Below are positions 25,366 through 38,149 of a DNA stretch of 64,000 nucleotides, piece by piece. The first letter of the stretch is position 1; every line of letters begins with the position of its first letter. The notes beneath the pieces are model-generated. The model made no database searches. It was not told where the DNA came from and was given only the letters and a program-made list of their open reading frames with translations. The stretch is from contig CM074804.1 of assembly GCA_037447605.1 (NCBI GenBank), forward strand, positions 3,552,515 through 3,616,514, in the 5' to 3' direction. The translations under genes and the position numbers were made by a program. Source of the DNA: Zygnema circumcarinatum. Taxonomy: Eukaryota > Streptophyta > Zygnematophyceae > Zygnematales > Zygnemataceae.

Positions 25366-26718
25366 ATGGCGGTCTCCGGGCTGCAGCGCAGCATAGGGAA
25401 TGGACTCCTGGTGATGCTGGTTTTTGCCGCTGTCGGAGGAGCGGCGGCAGGCATCAAGGAGTTCCAAGTTGAGAGAAGTAATGAGGATCGGACGTACTTA
25501 GGTTCCTTTGCATTCACGAAGGAGGGGCATGTGAATATCACAGTATCTCACTTGGTGGTATATTCTCCTGAGAAGGTCAGCGGCCCGGACACGTTTTCTA
25601 TGGGATTCTTTTTTATCCGCGAGTTCAATGCAAGCAGCAGCCTCCTGGAAAAGTCGTCTCAATGCATTTTAACATCACCGAACGTTTCAAAGCTATTCAG
25701 TCTGCTGGACATGCAAGGACCTCAGAGTGGGGGAGAGCGTCCTGAGTTCAACTTTCATGCTAATGCCCCTGGTGAAGGCAGTTACAGCTTATATTTCGCC
25801 AACTGCGAGCCTTCTCGTCTCATTTCAGCAGATGTTAAGGTGGAGTTATACAATGAGGGGGAGTCAGGGACTCGGTATTATCTCCCAGCAGGCACCGAAG
25901 CCTTCCCTTTCATCCATTTTACTGTGGCAGTTGTCTACCTTGCCATGGGCATCTTATGGTTATGGCATGCAAGGAAATTCTGGTGCCAGCCCGTTGCAGC
26001 GCCACGTGCTTTCCACGTCTGCCTCACATTACTTCTGCTGAGCAATTTGCTGCTGGCAGTCGCTCTCGGAGCGCAGTACACTAAAATTCAAATAAGTGGC
26101 GCTTCTCAGTTCTGGAGCTTTATTGTGAACGTCGTCCTTTGCATACACGGCGCCCTTCTGCTCGCATCGTTTTTCACAGGAATTCTCAAAGTGGAGCCTT
26201 ATGCTTCGGAGTTTGAGAGAGGGCTTTTGATGCTGGCTGTTCCAATCTTGATAGCGGCAAACGTAACATTTTTTCTCCTGCCTGATATCAGCACGACCAC
26301 GGTCTGGCGTCCGTGCTTTGCCTTTTTCAGTTCAGTTCTTAGCATCGTGATAGCGTTCGCATGGGGTATTCTAGCCATTCTCGTTCTCCTAGCCTTCTTG
26401 GGTTGGTTCTGTACTTTTTCTTGGAGTGTCAAGGGGCCAAGGCCAGGCAGTTTTTACGATGATAGGGATGTTGACAATCCTTTCAATAGGTTTTACGTTC
26501 TTGCTACTATGTACATCATGGCAGTTTTAGTTCTGACATATTTTCTAAAGCAGCAGCTCCCGTTCACCTTACAGTGGGCTGCCTACCTTTTCCAACAACT
26601 AGCTACACTAGCCTTTTACGCGTTTGTTTTACTTAGGTTTAGGCCCCGCACAGAAAAGTCCGTGTATCAGTTGTTTGACGAAACCGATTCTGTAGACGAG
26701 GAGCTGGACAATTTGTAA
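25366..26718 (+). CDS. Lung seven-transmembrane (GOST/GPR107-108 type) membrane protein
   Basis: Golgi/endosome seven-helix protein of the LU7TM family (GOST superfamily), thought to act in trafficking. It is a single uninterrupted 450-codon frame, unlike its multi-exon neighbours. Parts in order: signal peptide (about residues 1-30, ending VGGAAAG); a luminal beta-rich domain (residues ~31-180) with hallmark text HVNITVSHLVVYSP and NCEPSRLISADVKVELYN; then seven hydrophobic segments from about residue 185 (FIHFTVAVVYLAMGILWLW) to about 425. The family's Pro-containing motif YLPAGTEAFP precedes the first helix, and the C-terminus is acidic (DETDSVDEELDNL). The start at 25366 sits just before the signal peptide. 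Its 5' end is duplicated, inverted, 4.9 kb upstream. Lack of introns suggests ancestral intron poverty or a retrocopy; no A tail is visible. Confidence 0.92.
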   Translation: MAVSGLQRSIGNGLLVMLVFAAVGGAAAGIKEFQVERSNEDRTYLGSFAFTKEGHVNITVSHLVVYSPEKVSGPDTFSMGFFFIREFNASSSLLEKSSQCILTSPNVSKLFSLLDMQGPQSGGERPEFNFHANAPGEGSYSLYFANCEPSRLISADVKVELYNEGESGTRYYLPAGTEAFPFIHFTVAVVYLAMGILWLWHARKFWCQPVAAPRAFHVCLTLLLLSNLLLAVALGAQYTKIQISGASQFWSFIVNVVLCIHGALLLASFFTGILKVEPYASEFERGLLMLAVPILIAANVTFFLLPDISTTTVWRPCFAFFSSVLSIVIAFAWGILAILVLLAFLGWFCTFSWSVKGPRPGSFYDDRDVDNPFNRFYVLATMYIMAVLVLTYFLKQQLPFTLQWAAYLFQQLATLAFYAFVLLRFRPRTEKSVYQLFDETDSVDEELDNL

Positions 26719-27932
26719 AACAACTTAGGCGTTACCTTGTGGATGTCATCTGACCGCTGTGTTGCTCACATCCTGTGCCATACAGTTATAGGACCTGTGC
26801 CGTCATTCGAGTCAGATGGGTTCTTCTATTCATCCAACCGGAGCTATATGAGCTGCCTATAACTGTTCAATCATCCAACCGTGCAATTTAGGGTGCTGAA
26901 CGTAGTAGAAATCGGAAGCATACGCCGCAAGTTACTGCTTCAGGTTGTTTTGAGGAGGCGATGTAACAAGCAATTACTTGCGGCTCCCTGCATCTCTGGC
27001 CCAGGCTTGCCGGATGCTGCATTGCACTACTGTCACAGGTTTGCAGTTGTTTCTCCTAACTCGAAAGGTGGACTGTCGCATTTTCAAACGGCCAGACATA
27101 AGACACCCTCATAGATCTGTTGCGTGTGCCTTTCCTTTGACTGGGGGTTTTCGGACTTGGAAAGTTCCAGACTTCTGGAGTTCGACATCAGCATGCGCTT
27201 TCCCACGAGATAAGTAACACTACGAATAAAAGCTACATCAAAACAAATTTCATATCAACTTTTAAGTCTGAAACCCTGACTGCTAAACTATGGGCTGAAT
27301 CGCAGTGGAGGTCGGACTACTTTTGGGTCAAAAAAGCAGGCGAAAGAGAGGCGCAAATTGTAGTCACAGTCATTGTGTTCAACGTTTCATGCACATTTCT
27401 TGTTGAGAATCTCGGTTGTTAATTTGAACCACACGTTTAACCTTGAAGTTTGCATCTAATTTTGTAGAGGGACGACCTGCAAGGGCTAATGGCTCACGTC
27501 TAAAAAGTTGTCAAACATTGGAAGCGCTTGCATTATTTTGGCCACTTTACAGATCCACTTCACTTCCATTCGTATACATGACAGGTTGGGGAACTCGTGA
27601 CAAAATTGAAATTCGGGTTCGCTGTGTACACCTGCTTGACCAAAACTATCTCAGCGCTGATCTAGGCTCCAAAATTGTCAGCTGCATCCTGGCCGCCTGC
27701 CTGACGATGCAGCATCGGGAACTTGTAATCGTCTCCAAAACACGCAGAATTGAACTACCTCTCAAGCGAACCATAAACATGATCGCATGCACATTCTGCA
27801 CAAGCTGGTGACGACCCAAACGAAAAATTCTAAGGCCGCTCTCGTTTTGGTGTAAGGGGGTTCATAGAAGAGGGTTCAGTGGCCTTCCAGAAGAAGTTGG
27901 CTCCTGGACTGAGAACAAAAAACGTGGTCATC
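26719..27932. other. Tail-to-tail intergenic region, no gene seen
   Basis: This 1.2-kb region lies between the 3' ends of the LU7TM and carrier genes. An open frame near 27443-27811 has no recognisable domain or splice support. I see nothing else. Confidence 0.5.
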
Positions 27933-30402
27933 CTACACAGATCGTATGGAAACGGCAGGACTGGAGGGTGAAAGATCGACAGCCGTGCGAAGCGCGTTAG
28001 CCTCCTTCTGCTGCTTCTTTTTTTCCCGTGCAATGCGAGCTGATAGTAGAATACGCTTGATGCCTTCATAGCAGACCAAAAAGACAGCAGAGGCCGGAAC
28101 CTGCACATGCAGATCGTCACAGTCAGGCCGCAAACTTGCTTATTGTTCCTTAGAAAGGGGCCAATCAGCAGTCATGTCCCCTCCTTCATATTAAAAAGCT
28201 CGAACAGCCTGTGCTATACTAGTCACGCAATGTAACTTAGAATCACCTGTCATCCATCCTCACCATCATCCATGCTCTAATTTCAGTTCAGCTGTTGCAG
28301 TCTTTCACTATGCATGGCAACGCAGCGAACCCCTTGTCTCTGGAAGCAAGGTTCAAATTATATCCACCTTGTAGAGGAGACGAGGCGCCAACCCTCTCCC
28401 AAAGGCCACAATACCCTGCACCAGTATGGCCAGTTCAGCTCCATTCAGCAGCTACAGTAGCCATTACTTTGCCTTTCACAATATCTCTTTTTACATCACC
28501 TCCAATTAGCAACAAAGCTCCCCTCTAATGAATGCCTACCAAGAACAAGCCATACCTCCTCAACCCAAATTTGGTTGAATGTTTGCCTCATGCCTAAGTA
28601 CGCTCCACCGCTTGCAATTTGTTGTGTCATGACTCTCGTTTTGACAACATCAATAGGGCTTGTGACAATGCTCGCAATTGCGCCAGACACCTGCACCCTC
28701 CATAGTCCAGTTTCACGTTCAGTTTATCTATCCATTCATTTAACAACTATTGTGACGGCTGACTTTAGGGCCCTCACGACGTTCATGAGAGTGCCTTCCG
28801 GTATTCCTTCCAGGAAAACGACCTTAATGCAGGCTGAAACTCACAGCTCCCATCCAGAGGTTGCTAAGGATGTATGCTCCTTCGCTCAGTTTCCCATTAT
28901 CGCTGCCTTCCCGCTGAGCTGCCTTCTCCTCTAATATGGCTTGCCGTCTCCTCTTCAAAGCTTCAAACACCGTAAATTGCACAGCAGCATAAGGAATGTC
29001 CCGGGAAACCTGTTCACACCAATGAATGAACTCATCAACAAAAGCTAGCCATTGGTTCCGCAATTGATGGCATGTCGTTTGCCCGCTTCCAGGAAGAATT
29101 TTTGAACAACTCGGCTCAGACGCCTCTAGTCAACTTGCTCGCTACGTACTACACAAAGAAATACCTTCCGCGGTAATTCTGCTAACAACACTATGTCTGC
29201 CACCTACTGCGGGCATTCTCTGACGAAGGTTTACCATTGACGAGTAACCAGTGTAGAAGCCAGCTACACCCTCATCCTTCCAGATGGTTGACGCAGCTTG
29301 GAGCATGTCTCTGCAATCCGGACGGAAATGAGAGTTAGAACTCCTCCAACAAAGTATACAGCATGTAGTTGCTGATATCCTACTTGGCTCCGACCCCTCG
29401 TTCGATCTTTCACTATCATAAAAGCGATAAGCTCACCTATGAATTCCGGCTTGCACACGCTGCTTGATGACTTCAGGTGGCACGCGAACAACGCTGGACA
29501 CTACATTGCCTAATGCTGCTGCGACAATGGGCGCTGTTGGATGCAAAAAACCCAGGTTTTGGTGACGTCTAGCTGCTCTTTCCACTGTATTCTTGACATG
29601 CTCATAGGCGGTGAAAAACACTGCTGACGAAGGAGCCGAAACAACCACTGAGGCTAGAAGGCCACGATAGAGGCTCAAAGTTCCCTTGGTTCTGACTAGT
29701 CCCACTACACATTCCAAAAGGTTGTTGTACTGTCCTCGGACTTGCTTGGATCCCTGAAGGGAGGACGAGAATGTGGAGCCAGATAAGTAAACGGCAACGA
29801 AAGGATGAGTAGAGTTTGCCAATGGAAACCAAACTTTTTACTGAGCCCAGTCTAAGATAATTATTTTTCGACAATAATGTAAGCTGGTAGATACTCTTGC
29901 AAGTGCGCAAGGCAAGCTTCTTTCACAAGATATGAAATTTCCACAGCAAATTTTTGATCGTAATGCTTACACGACAGAGGAAAAAAGCACTGAAAATCAC
30001 CTGAAGTATTGTTTTGGTAGTGTCAAATGGCTGCAAAATAAGTTTGGATAACAACGATGCCGAAGCCCCTGAGATGAAGTTTTCTGCCCAGGCCGTAGGG
30101 GAAGCAGAAGCTGCAGGGGCTCGCAGTGTGCGAGCTACAAACTGCACCCTTGGTCTCGCTGGAACCGCATTTGAACTAGGCGTAATGGCAAGCGCTCCTG
30201 GCTGTCTCCTAAAGCTTAACCTTTTCTTTGATGGCGTTCTGATCTCAATCCAGCTATGCTCCCTGTCTGACACTCTGGGTTCAAAAGCTCCACTTATTGG
30301 TCCTCCAAGCGCTGCTTCAGCTTCTATGCTACCTGCAAGCTTCGGTCCAGAGAAAACAAGAATAAGTGGCAGGGTTGTGCTGAGGTAACGACTCTTTGGC
30401 AT
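27933..30402 (-). CDS. Mitochondrial carrier family protein, S-adenosylmethionine-carrier-like clade
   Basis: Six-helix solute carrier of an organelle inner membrane. Seven exons join in phase: 30402-30001, 29753-29437, 29310-29235, 29009-28845, 28690-28556, 28415-28368 and 28100-27933, about 436 residues. Three carrier repeats show the signature P-x-[DE]-x-x-[KR]: PFDTTKTILQ, PPEVIKQRVQ and PIDVVKTRVM. The pairs VRVPPEVIKQRVQAG and RDIPYAAVQFTVFE resemble SLC25A26-type SAM carriers and plant relatives, so transport of S-adenosylmethionine or a similar compound is the best guess; the substrate is not proven. The ~115-residue N-terminal extension before the first repeat is basic and Ser/Ala-rich at its end, compatible with plastid or mitochondrial targeting. 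The tail is Lys-rich (REKKKQQKE). It is divergent from SFR2. Confidence 0.85.
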
Positions 30403-31387
30403 AAGAGGGGCGTGAAAAGAGGGATGCAGGTTGTAGAAGGAAGCTCCTATTGAGTTTCAGCTTCACAAGGCGAGGTAGAAGACTAAATGCCTCCAACGAG
30501 CGAAAAGACAGAAAGCGTGCATAATCATTGCAGATAGGCTCCACTTTGTTCATGGATTGCAACTGGATGAATGTAGCTACTTGTAGTCACCGCCACGCCA
30601 TCTGTGCTTACTCAGTCCTTTCAACAACTGAAACTGCGCGCTATAGCTGCCTTCGTGATTTACTAGGATTGGCTAAATGACCAAAGTGCTTGAATCTGAT
30701 CCAATTAAAATCTCAGAAGTGCTTCCTACCCTTCGTCTCAAAAGTCAAGTATTCCCCGCGACTGCAACACTCGGTGCAAAACGAAATGAGGGCAAAGGGA
30801 AAAGAGTGAGCGCGTACCCGACGGCGCACAGCCTCCACCCGCCCCTCGCAGAGAGCTGCTGTTCATCAGAGCTCTCCCACGGCAAGGCGAGGGGAAGAGG
30901 CCTGCTCCTCCCACCTCCTCCATGGCCTGCCCCCGCCCCCGCCCCCAGGGGGACTCAGCGGCCGGGCACCTGGTCACTCGACTGTTTCGATGTCCCCTAC
31001 AGTCGCTCAATTCAACGCTTGTTCAACGGCGCTAACTGTAACGGAACAAGTTCCAGGTAGCGGCTAGTTTTTTGTCCCTTCGTCCGACGTGGCGCACGTA
31101 CTTGCTGCCGCCCATTTGGACTCATCCAGCCAAAACATGCCACGTGCGCATGCGCTCTGGTATGCCACGTGTCTCTCCTAGCATTTGCAAAATGCAGACG
31201 TGTCGCTTCCGCGTTAGCTCCACCGACAACAGTTCTTCATGCAGCGAAGCGTGAAGTTGAACATGAAGCGTGAACTGGAACAGGAACGGGAACGGAACAG
31301 GTCGCCGTTCGGCCTCGAGGAGGGCGAGGCGCAGGCTCTTGTTGCCCTCCGCGGGCCGGCTCCGGCTCAAGCTCGAGCGCGGCGGCC
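30403..31387. promoter_or_regulatory. Divergent intergenic region, carrier / SFR2
   Basis: Upstream of SFR2 there are G-box cores GCCACGTGC (31139-31147) and CCACGTG (31165-31171). The segment 30780-30970 is GC-rich and probably belongs to a promoter or 5' leader. No gene is supported. Confidence 0.4.
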
Positions 31388-34300
31388 ATGGCCAGGCCCA
31401 GGCCCAGGGGGGCCATGGGCGTAGCCGCCGTGGCGGGAGCCGCGCTGGCGGGACTGCTCGCCATCTATGTCGGGGTCTGCGTCCTCTTCATCCGGAACAC
31501 AGGACTGAACGAAGTCGTTGTCCCGTTCTCCGCCTCGGACGCAGTCCTCGCAGAGTTCAATGCCAGCTGTCTCTCTGGTAATCATCAGATATTTGCTGCC
31601 TGGTGTCTCCTGGGGGGTTATTATGATGCAAAAAGAGTGGAATTGGATGGATTTCTTTTTTTTTTTTTTACATGCGGGAAGGACTCAGACTGTGAGACGG
31701 AGCCCTACGTGGGCATGTTGCCTTTGTTCTGTAAAGAAAACACACGCATATCCATTTTTTATTACTTTATTTTTTTGCGTACTGGTTGACCTGCAAAATG
31801 CCTTATGTGGCACTATACAAAACACCTTGCCCCGTGCATTCGTCTCCTTTACGAAAATCTCAACTTTCTTGGGCCAGGAATTTCTGGACGCCAGCTTTTT
31901 TGCTTAGCATAAACCTATCTCCTTCTGACTTTTTAATGCTTCTTTCATCTGGAAGTGGCTTCCTGCATGGCACAATCGACATTTTGCATGGGAAATTTGA
32001 GAGAGTTGCACTGTCATTAAAGCACGTGGCAAGTTACAATTGTGGTAATAGGAAGCAAGTGTAATTGCATCAATGTAGTTAGTAACGTTGACGACTAGAG
32101 TCATTGAGTGTAGAATGCCGTAGTTTTGTGCTGGACGTGTTAGTGAAACACAAAGGCAGTTGTAAACATGGCGACCTGAAAATCGTTCAGTGGGCTATGC
32201 TTTCATCACCACGTGTCAGAACCATTACAAGGTTTAAGTACAAAGTCTTTACTTGACCGAAGGAAAAGCAATCCACTCTTCTGAAGGAAGTTGAATTTGA
32301 ATTAGCTGCCAGTAAACGCTAAGCACGATGCGCCCTGAACTGAGGGAACATGACGGGCCTCAAGTTTTGAGTTTTAACGTATTATGTGCAAAGTGAGGAC
32401 ACACGAGAATTTGTGTTCTCACGTTCTTCGGTTGAGACAGCTTGAAAGAGTCTAGAACTCTAATATGGTAGCCACTTGCTTTCGAATTTAAGCCGGTAAC
32501 TGGTCTTTGGTCGGATAACCATGCAAATGCTGTTGTGGCAATGTTTGTAGATCTTCAAGATATTCTGGTTTGAATTTCATACTCTCTTTGTATGCTCCTT
32601 TTCTTATGTAATTGCATTGGAATTTGCCTCGCTTGATTCCAGAGGCCTGTCCTGTTCTTGGAGAGGGCTTCTTTTTCGGACTCGCCACAGCTCCAGCACA
32701 TGTTGAAGATGATCTGGATGATGCCTGGATTGAATTTGCAACACGAGGTGGTGCAACTGGACCAGAACGAGGGCCAGTGAGTGGTCTCCTTTTGCTTTCA
32801 GAAGACGGTTTGTTTAACTTTTATGGAGGGTTTCGTGTGAATGCTTTGATATGTTGCAAGCATCCAAGAACAGATTGGCAAGTTCGCTCTTAAATGACTG
32901 CAATGCGGGTCATCAATGTCCTGGATATATCAGCCGCTGATGTTGATGCGGAAGATAATGACCGGTGGAATGCCTTTGAACATACGGTAACCGTCAGCTG
33001 TTCAGTGGTGAGAGGCATAAGGGAAAAGGACAAGGTTTCAATTGCATACAATCATCTTCCTGTTGTTGGTCAGCCGAATGGAAGAAGCAACAGCATAGCA
33101 TTTCGAATTGAATATGGCAACCAATCTTCAATGTGGGGACGCGTGTATCCTACTTACGACTTCCATATTTAAGCTTTATTGTCACTTATTTGTGTTACTT
33201 TTTGTCATCTGCGCATGTGGCTGCTGGATTAAGGATGACCCTATGATTATGTGCAGGTAAGAGCATTTCATGGCCATGCAGTGCCCCATGAACGGCTGCG
33301 CTTCTGGTCTGAGCCTGAAGTCGAGCTGGACTTAGCGAAAGCGACAGGAATTCAAGCTTTCCGGATGGGTGTTGACTGGGGACGGTTGGTCCCTGTGGAG
33401 CCGACAGGTGGCACGCGCTCAGTGGTCAGTTCTTTCACTCCTGAACAGAAGATGCTGGAGAGTATTTTTGTTTCATCGTTCATCCTTAAAGGGGCCGTTG
33501 GAGGGAACTGGGGGCAGGCCTGTGCTGCCATTACTTTCCCTTCAGCAGAACACGTTTCACGTTCAGCAGGAGCTGATTTTTAGCGTTGTTTGTTCGTTGT
33601 TTGGGGGACAGTTGAATATGGATGCTGTGAAGCAGTATCGCGTAATCATGCAGAAGGCGAGAGCGCGCAATCTCCGGCTGATGGTCACTCTCTTCCACCA
33701 CTCGATGCCCAAATGGGGACTCGACTGGGGGGGTTGGACGAATCAGAAAATAATTTCGTACTTCGTTGACTTTGCAAGGTCTGGGGTCTGTTCTTTCAGA
33801 CTGGATTTAAAATGGGATAGTTTTTTCCAGCCACTAGTTGAATGGAATCAGAGAAAGGTTATTCCTCCCATTGCTCGTCTTTATTCTTGACTCTCGGAGG
33901 TTGAAGTTGACTCGTTCTGCCGCTTTTTTGCTAACTGAATTGGGAGACTCTGAATATGTGGTGATGCAGTGTGGTGAAGGAAGAGTTTGGGGACCTGGTG
34001 GACTACTGGTGTACCTTTAATGAGCCGACCATCTTTTTGATGCTCACTCACTCTGTGGGGGCGTGGCCGCCGGGAAAGCCGCCTTCATACATCGCCTCTT
34101 TCTTTTCGTTTTTGCCATTTGGAGAATTTATGCGAGCCCAACGCAACATAGGAGAAGCTCACAATCTTGCGTACAAGGTGCTGCGGGAAGGGTGAGCGCA
34201 TCATCTCTAGGGCGAGAAAATGCTGTGCTGTGGGAAAAGGTTCTGCTTTATCAGTTCATTTTCTACCCAACATCTAGAATATAGCCTGCGGTCTTTCTGC

Positions 34301-37300
34301 CATCCAACTAGAAGGTTTTTGTATCATAGATAGGGGTTTTGTTTTGAGCTCGTTCGAGACCAACTGCAGAGCATTGGCCAATATGTGCAGGAGTTCCACT
34401 CCCGTTGGCGTAGCGCACAACGTTGGCTGGCAACGAGCATTCAGTCTCGTCGATGTACCGGTAGTGATGTTGGGCAACTACTTGATGCTCTTCGCGTGGA
34501 CTGATCAGATTCAGGACCACCTCGACTATTGTGGTCTCAACTATTATGGGCAGGTGTGGTGGCAGAATACCCTAAACGAACTTATCTGCTGCTATTCCTT
34601 TTGACTTACAATGTGCCTTCGTTCGAATTCCAAACTCGAGAATTCGGCAAAATTCGTTTCTGAATTCGAATTTTCGCACATAGCTTCGACCAGTGCGATT
34701 GACAGGTGCAGCTGGGGGTGGTTGCAGGAGTTTGTGTCTATGGTAGGGCTTCAACTTGTAGATGACGAAGAGTACAGTGAGGCTGGGTATAGTAAATCTA
34801 TGCCTCCACCTTTCCTTCCTTCCTCTTTTTCGTAATGAGAATAAATGGCCCCAATTCACTGATTGATTTCCACGTCGTCTCTGCCCGCAACGTAGCACTG
34901 TACTACTCGTTGCACACCGGTGCTGCTAATCGGAATTGGTATTCAGAAAGTCGACTGAGTACACACTTTCAAGAATGCAAACTCCTCTTTTTTTTCAGCA
35001 TTCCAATGGTGTGATAACGTACCCGTCAGTCTTACCCGTACCCTATCTCGCAATTAGCACCTTGAAGACACCAAACCAGTCATAGCGTAATTACCATGAT
35101 TTTAGCAATAGGACAACATTTCAGTCGAGTGCTGAAGAAGCAACGCACACACTCAATTGGTTTGTTTTCCCTACTTTTTGCACTATGGCTTGCAGGAGGT
35201 CAGTATATCCCGATGGTCTTTTCCACCTTCTCCTTGCTTTCCACAAGCGATACTCGAAGCGCAATCCCAAGCTTCGCTTCATTGTCACTGAGAACGGAAT
35301 GGCAGATGCGCGCGATCTGATAAGACGACCTTATCTCGTGGAGCATCTACTCGCGCTGCATGCTGCGATCAAACAGGCACGACTCTCTGCCTCTGCTTGG
35401 GCTGCCTCTCATCGTCGAAGGTCTCAAGGGCGAAGTCGTGTTTGCATGTTTCAAAGGTATATTTTGCCAGGTGAAGTTGTTGACGAGAGTGAGGCAGGCA
35501 TAGGGCAATTCTGCCATGGTTTTGCTCTAGTTATTTAAACTGGAAAACTTGCTAGCCCATGATTAGTGCCTTCGAATCCGCAGTCCGTAAGTTGACAGGT
35601 TGCACTTTAGAGCTCGCAGCAATTCCAGTTGTCCCGAGTTTGGTTAAAAGCTCACATCGAAGGTAATATGGTGTCTCCAGCTAGAGCTGACCTCATCAGC
35701 TGAGCAGGCATACGAGAAAACATATAGCAGGGGAGCTGCTCACCTTCTGTCTTCCATCTCGTTGCTATTGTGTCTGCATTTCGTTAACTCATTATCAAGT
35801 GATGATTATTGTCAACGTTGAGTCGCTTTCAAAAGCCTTACGGATAGTTTTCAAAGCTATATTGATTGGTGCACTTCTTGATTCTGGAACTTGTACGACT
35901 TTAGTCTGCTGAATCTCAAATTGTACATTCTCAACACCTCTGCCCTAACTTGTCCCTCTTCTTGCAAACTACGCACAATCTGCTTAGGCATGTTCAATTC
36001 TGGAGTGCCAAAGCAGTTTCAGTACTGACAAACAGGTGTGGCACTAACGGTCCAGTTTCGTGAAGTTGGTCTGCTGACTGCTGACTTCTTGATTTACTGA
36101 CTGCTATGTGCAGGGTGTTCCCGTGGATGGCTATTTCCACTGGACGTTATCAGACAACTGGGAATGGGCAGACGGCTACTGTCCAAGGTTTGGCCTCGTT
36201 GATGTCGAGCGCGCCAATAATCTCACACGCCGCCCTCGCCCTTCATACTATTTATGGAAGGAGGTGAGTTTCTATGAGCATCGGAATAGTGCTTGTGGAA
36301 GGTACTACGATTATGCTCCTCAACTGGTCTTCCTAAATCAACAACGGTTCTAAGTTTTTACTTTCATTCCACTTGTTGTTCTATAGGCTAAGTGCTTGAC
36401 ATTTATTCTGTAACATTCAACAGCTGGAACAAGAGCTGGCGTGTTTGCAAAGCGGAACTACTTAGTGTGTTGCGTATTTTGCAGTAATGTAGGCTTGAGC
36501 GTGTTAACGCTTACGAGTCAGTAGACTTAATGTTTGTAGGCGACATTTTTCAGGCATGTCAGGCAGAGAGCATGTTGGCAACGTTGCTGAATTGCTTTGT
36601 TGAAGGCAACAGGTTCTACTACCATTAAACAATGCCCAGTTCTAACATAATTTTTATGTCATGTCAAAGGTAGCAGGTAGAGAGGAAAAAAAGAACAAGC
36701 CAGAAAGTCCCACGAGCTATGCAAACAAAAGGTGATTTACGTAAATTCTCATTGAGCAGGTTCCGATGTGCTTTCCATCGTGCAGATAGTGAAGACGAGG
36801 AAAGTTACAGCCCAACAGAGGCTGCAGGAGTGGGAGACTCTTAGCCAAGATGCTGCGGCCGGAGGGCAGCGGCCATTCTGCAGAGCTATCGATTATGCAG
36901 GACGAATGTGGGCAGGTGAGCTCTATGAACTGCCTGTCAGCCACCCATCCTCGAACAGCATTTCCCCACCTGGTATGCCTGCGGTATAGCATGTTTCATT
37001 CGTTGACGATGTCTGGTATGCTGCCACCAAGTACGGTCATCTTGGTATGGCTTCAAGGTAAGTAACGAGCATGGGAGCCACCTCCATGCGAGTAGGCAAT
37101 GCAGCCTGCAAATCGGCATGCCATCTCCGAGTGGCCGTAAGGAAGGACGGAAGAGATTATCTGCAGTGTGCTGTCTGTGAAGGTCTAGCCTCGTTTGCTT
37201 GTGTACTTCTGGGTTCTGAGGAGATAGCTTCGGTTCAATCGTGAGGGGGAATGTGTTGGGCGGGCAGACTCCCTTGACACGCCCACGCAGAGGCCCATCT

Positions 37301-37482
37301 CCCGCAACGATTGGCGCTTTGGAGCGTACAGGCAGCCGGACCTGCTGCTCTCGTCGTGGCGGATGTTGCGCGTCGCGTGGACGCTTTTTGCAGACGCGGG
37401 GCAGCTGCTGCAGGGGAAGGCTGGGAGGGGAGGCTCCGCGGAGTCATTTGCCGAGAAGGTCACGGATGCGGAGGAGCTGTGA
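31388..37482 (+). CDS. SFR2: SFR2, galactolipid:galactolipid galactosyltransferase (GH1 family)
   Basis: Plastid outer-envelope enzyme that moves galactose between monogalactolipids, making oligogalactolipids and diacylglycerol to stabilise membranes in freezing, salt or drying stress. Twelve exons: 31388-31577, 32643-32776 (or four bases longer), about 32925-32977, 33257-33424, 33612-33778, 33970-34191, 34391-34553, 34728-34786, 35196-35376, 36114-36263, 36786-36915 and 37268-37482; about 611 residues against 622 in Arabidopsis. An N-terminal membrane anchor (AGAALAGLLAIYVGVCVLFI) precedes a beta-glucosidase-like barrel: GFFFGLATAPAHVED, RMGVDWGRLVPVEPT, TLFHHSMPKWG, TFNEP (acid/base Glu), LNYYGQ, FIVTENG (nucleophile Glu) and SDNWEWADGY. 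The SFR2-specific tail WADSLDTPTQRPISRNDWRFG is visible. The junction at 32776 needs a phase change, so the third exon is provisional. The intron after 35376 appears to use GC-AG ends. Confidence 0.93.
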
Positions 37483-38149
37483 TGTGTGGGAGCTGCGGGC
37501 AATCCCTCCCTGAGGCCTGCGTGTACTTTAGTTGTCAACCAGCGCTTTGTTCGGCAGTTGCTGCAGGCAATGAAGCTGTTCACTAAATCCTTTCTTTTTC
37601 TTGGATTATCTGAGCTGCATTGCAATTGTGGGCTATGAATGCGTGGCTAGGACAGATAATCGACAGATAGTTTTGGCCCTTTTTCCGGCAAAGTCCGCTT
37701 TGAAGTACTTGATCTCAAGCGCTGGTTGAACGTGAAATTTTGACCGCATAGATGCGGCATGATGCCAATCCAATCAGCTCAAGACTCCTGTCAGATCATA
37801 CGACAAGCAGTTGAACCAAACAATATTTCTCAACAAAAGACAACGCCAGTGTCTGCGGGGTGGAAAAGAAAGTTGATCCTTTGGCTTTTGCATAATGGTG
37901 GCAACATATCTGAGGGAACGAAAACGTAGTTTTGCCTCATTTCCTTTTTATCATCTTAGCCCCGGCGGCATCATAAAAATATGGGAAGCATATATTCTGC
38001 TACCTGCTAATCCAGAACACAAAGAAAGGAGAGCTTGTCCTACACACTGCGGCCTATGCGGACATGATACACGGACGGAAAGCACTCATGGGAAATTATC
38101 AACATAAGCTGCTGCCTCTAAGCATGGCGAGGAGCAACCCTAACCCTAA
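37483..38149. other. Tail-to-tail region with a telomere-like motif
   Basis: Between the 3' ends of SFR2 and TAB2. The only notable text is AACCCTAACCCTAA at 38136-38149, immediately next to the TAB2 stop codon. No gene is seen. Confidence 0.5.
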
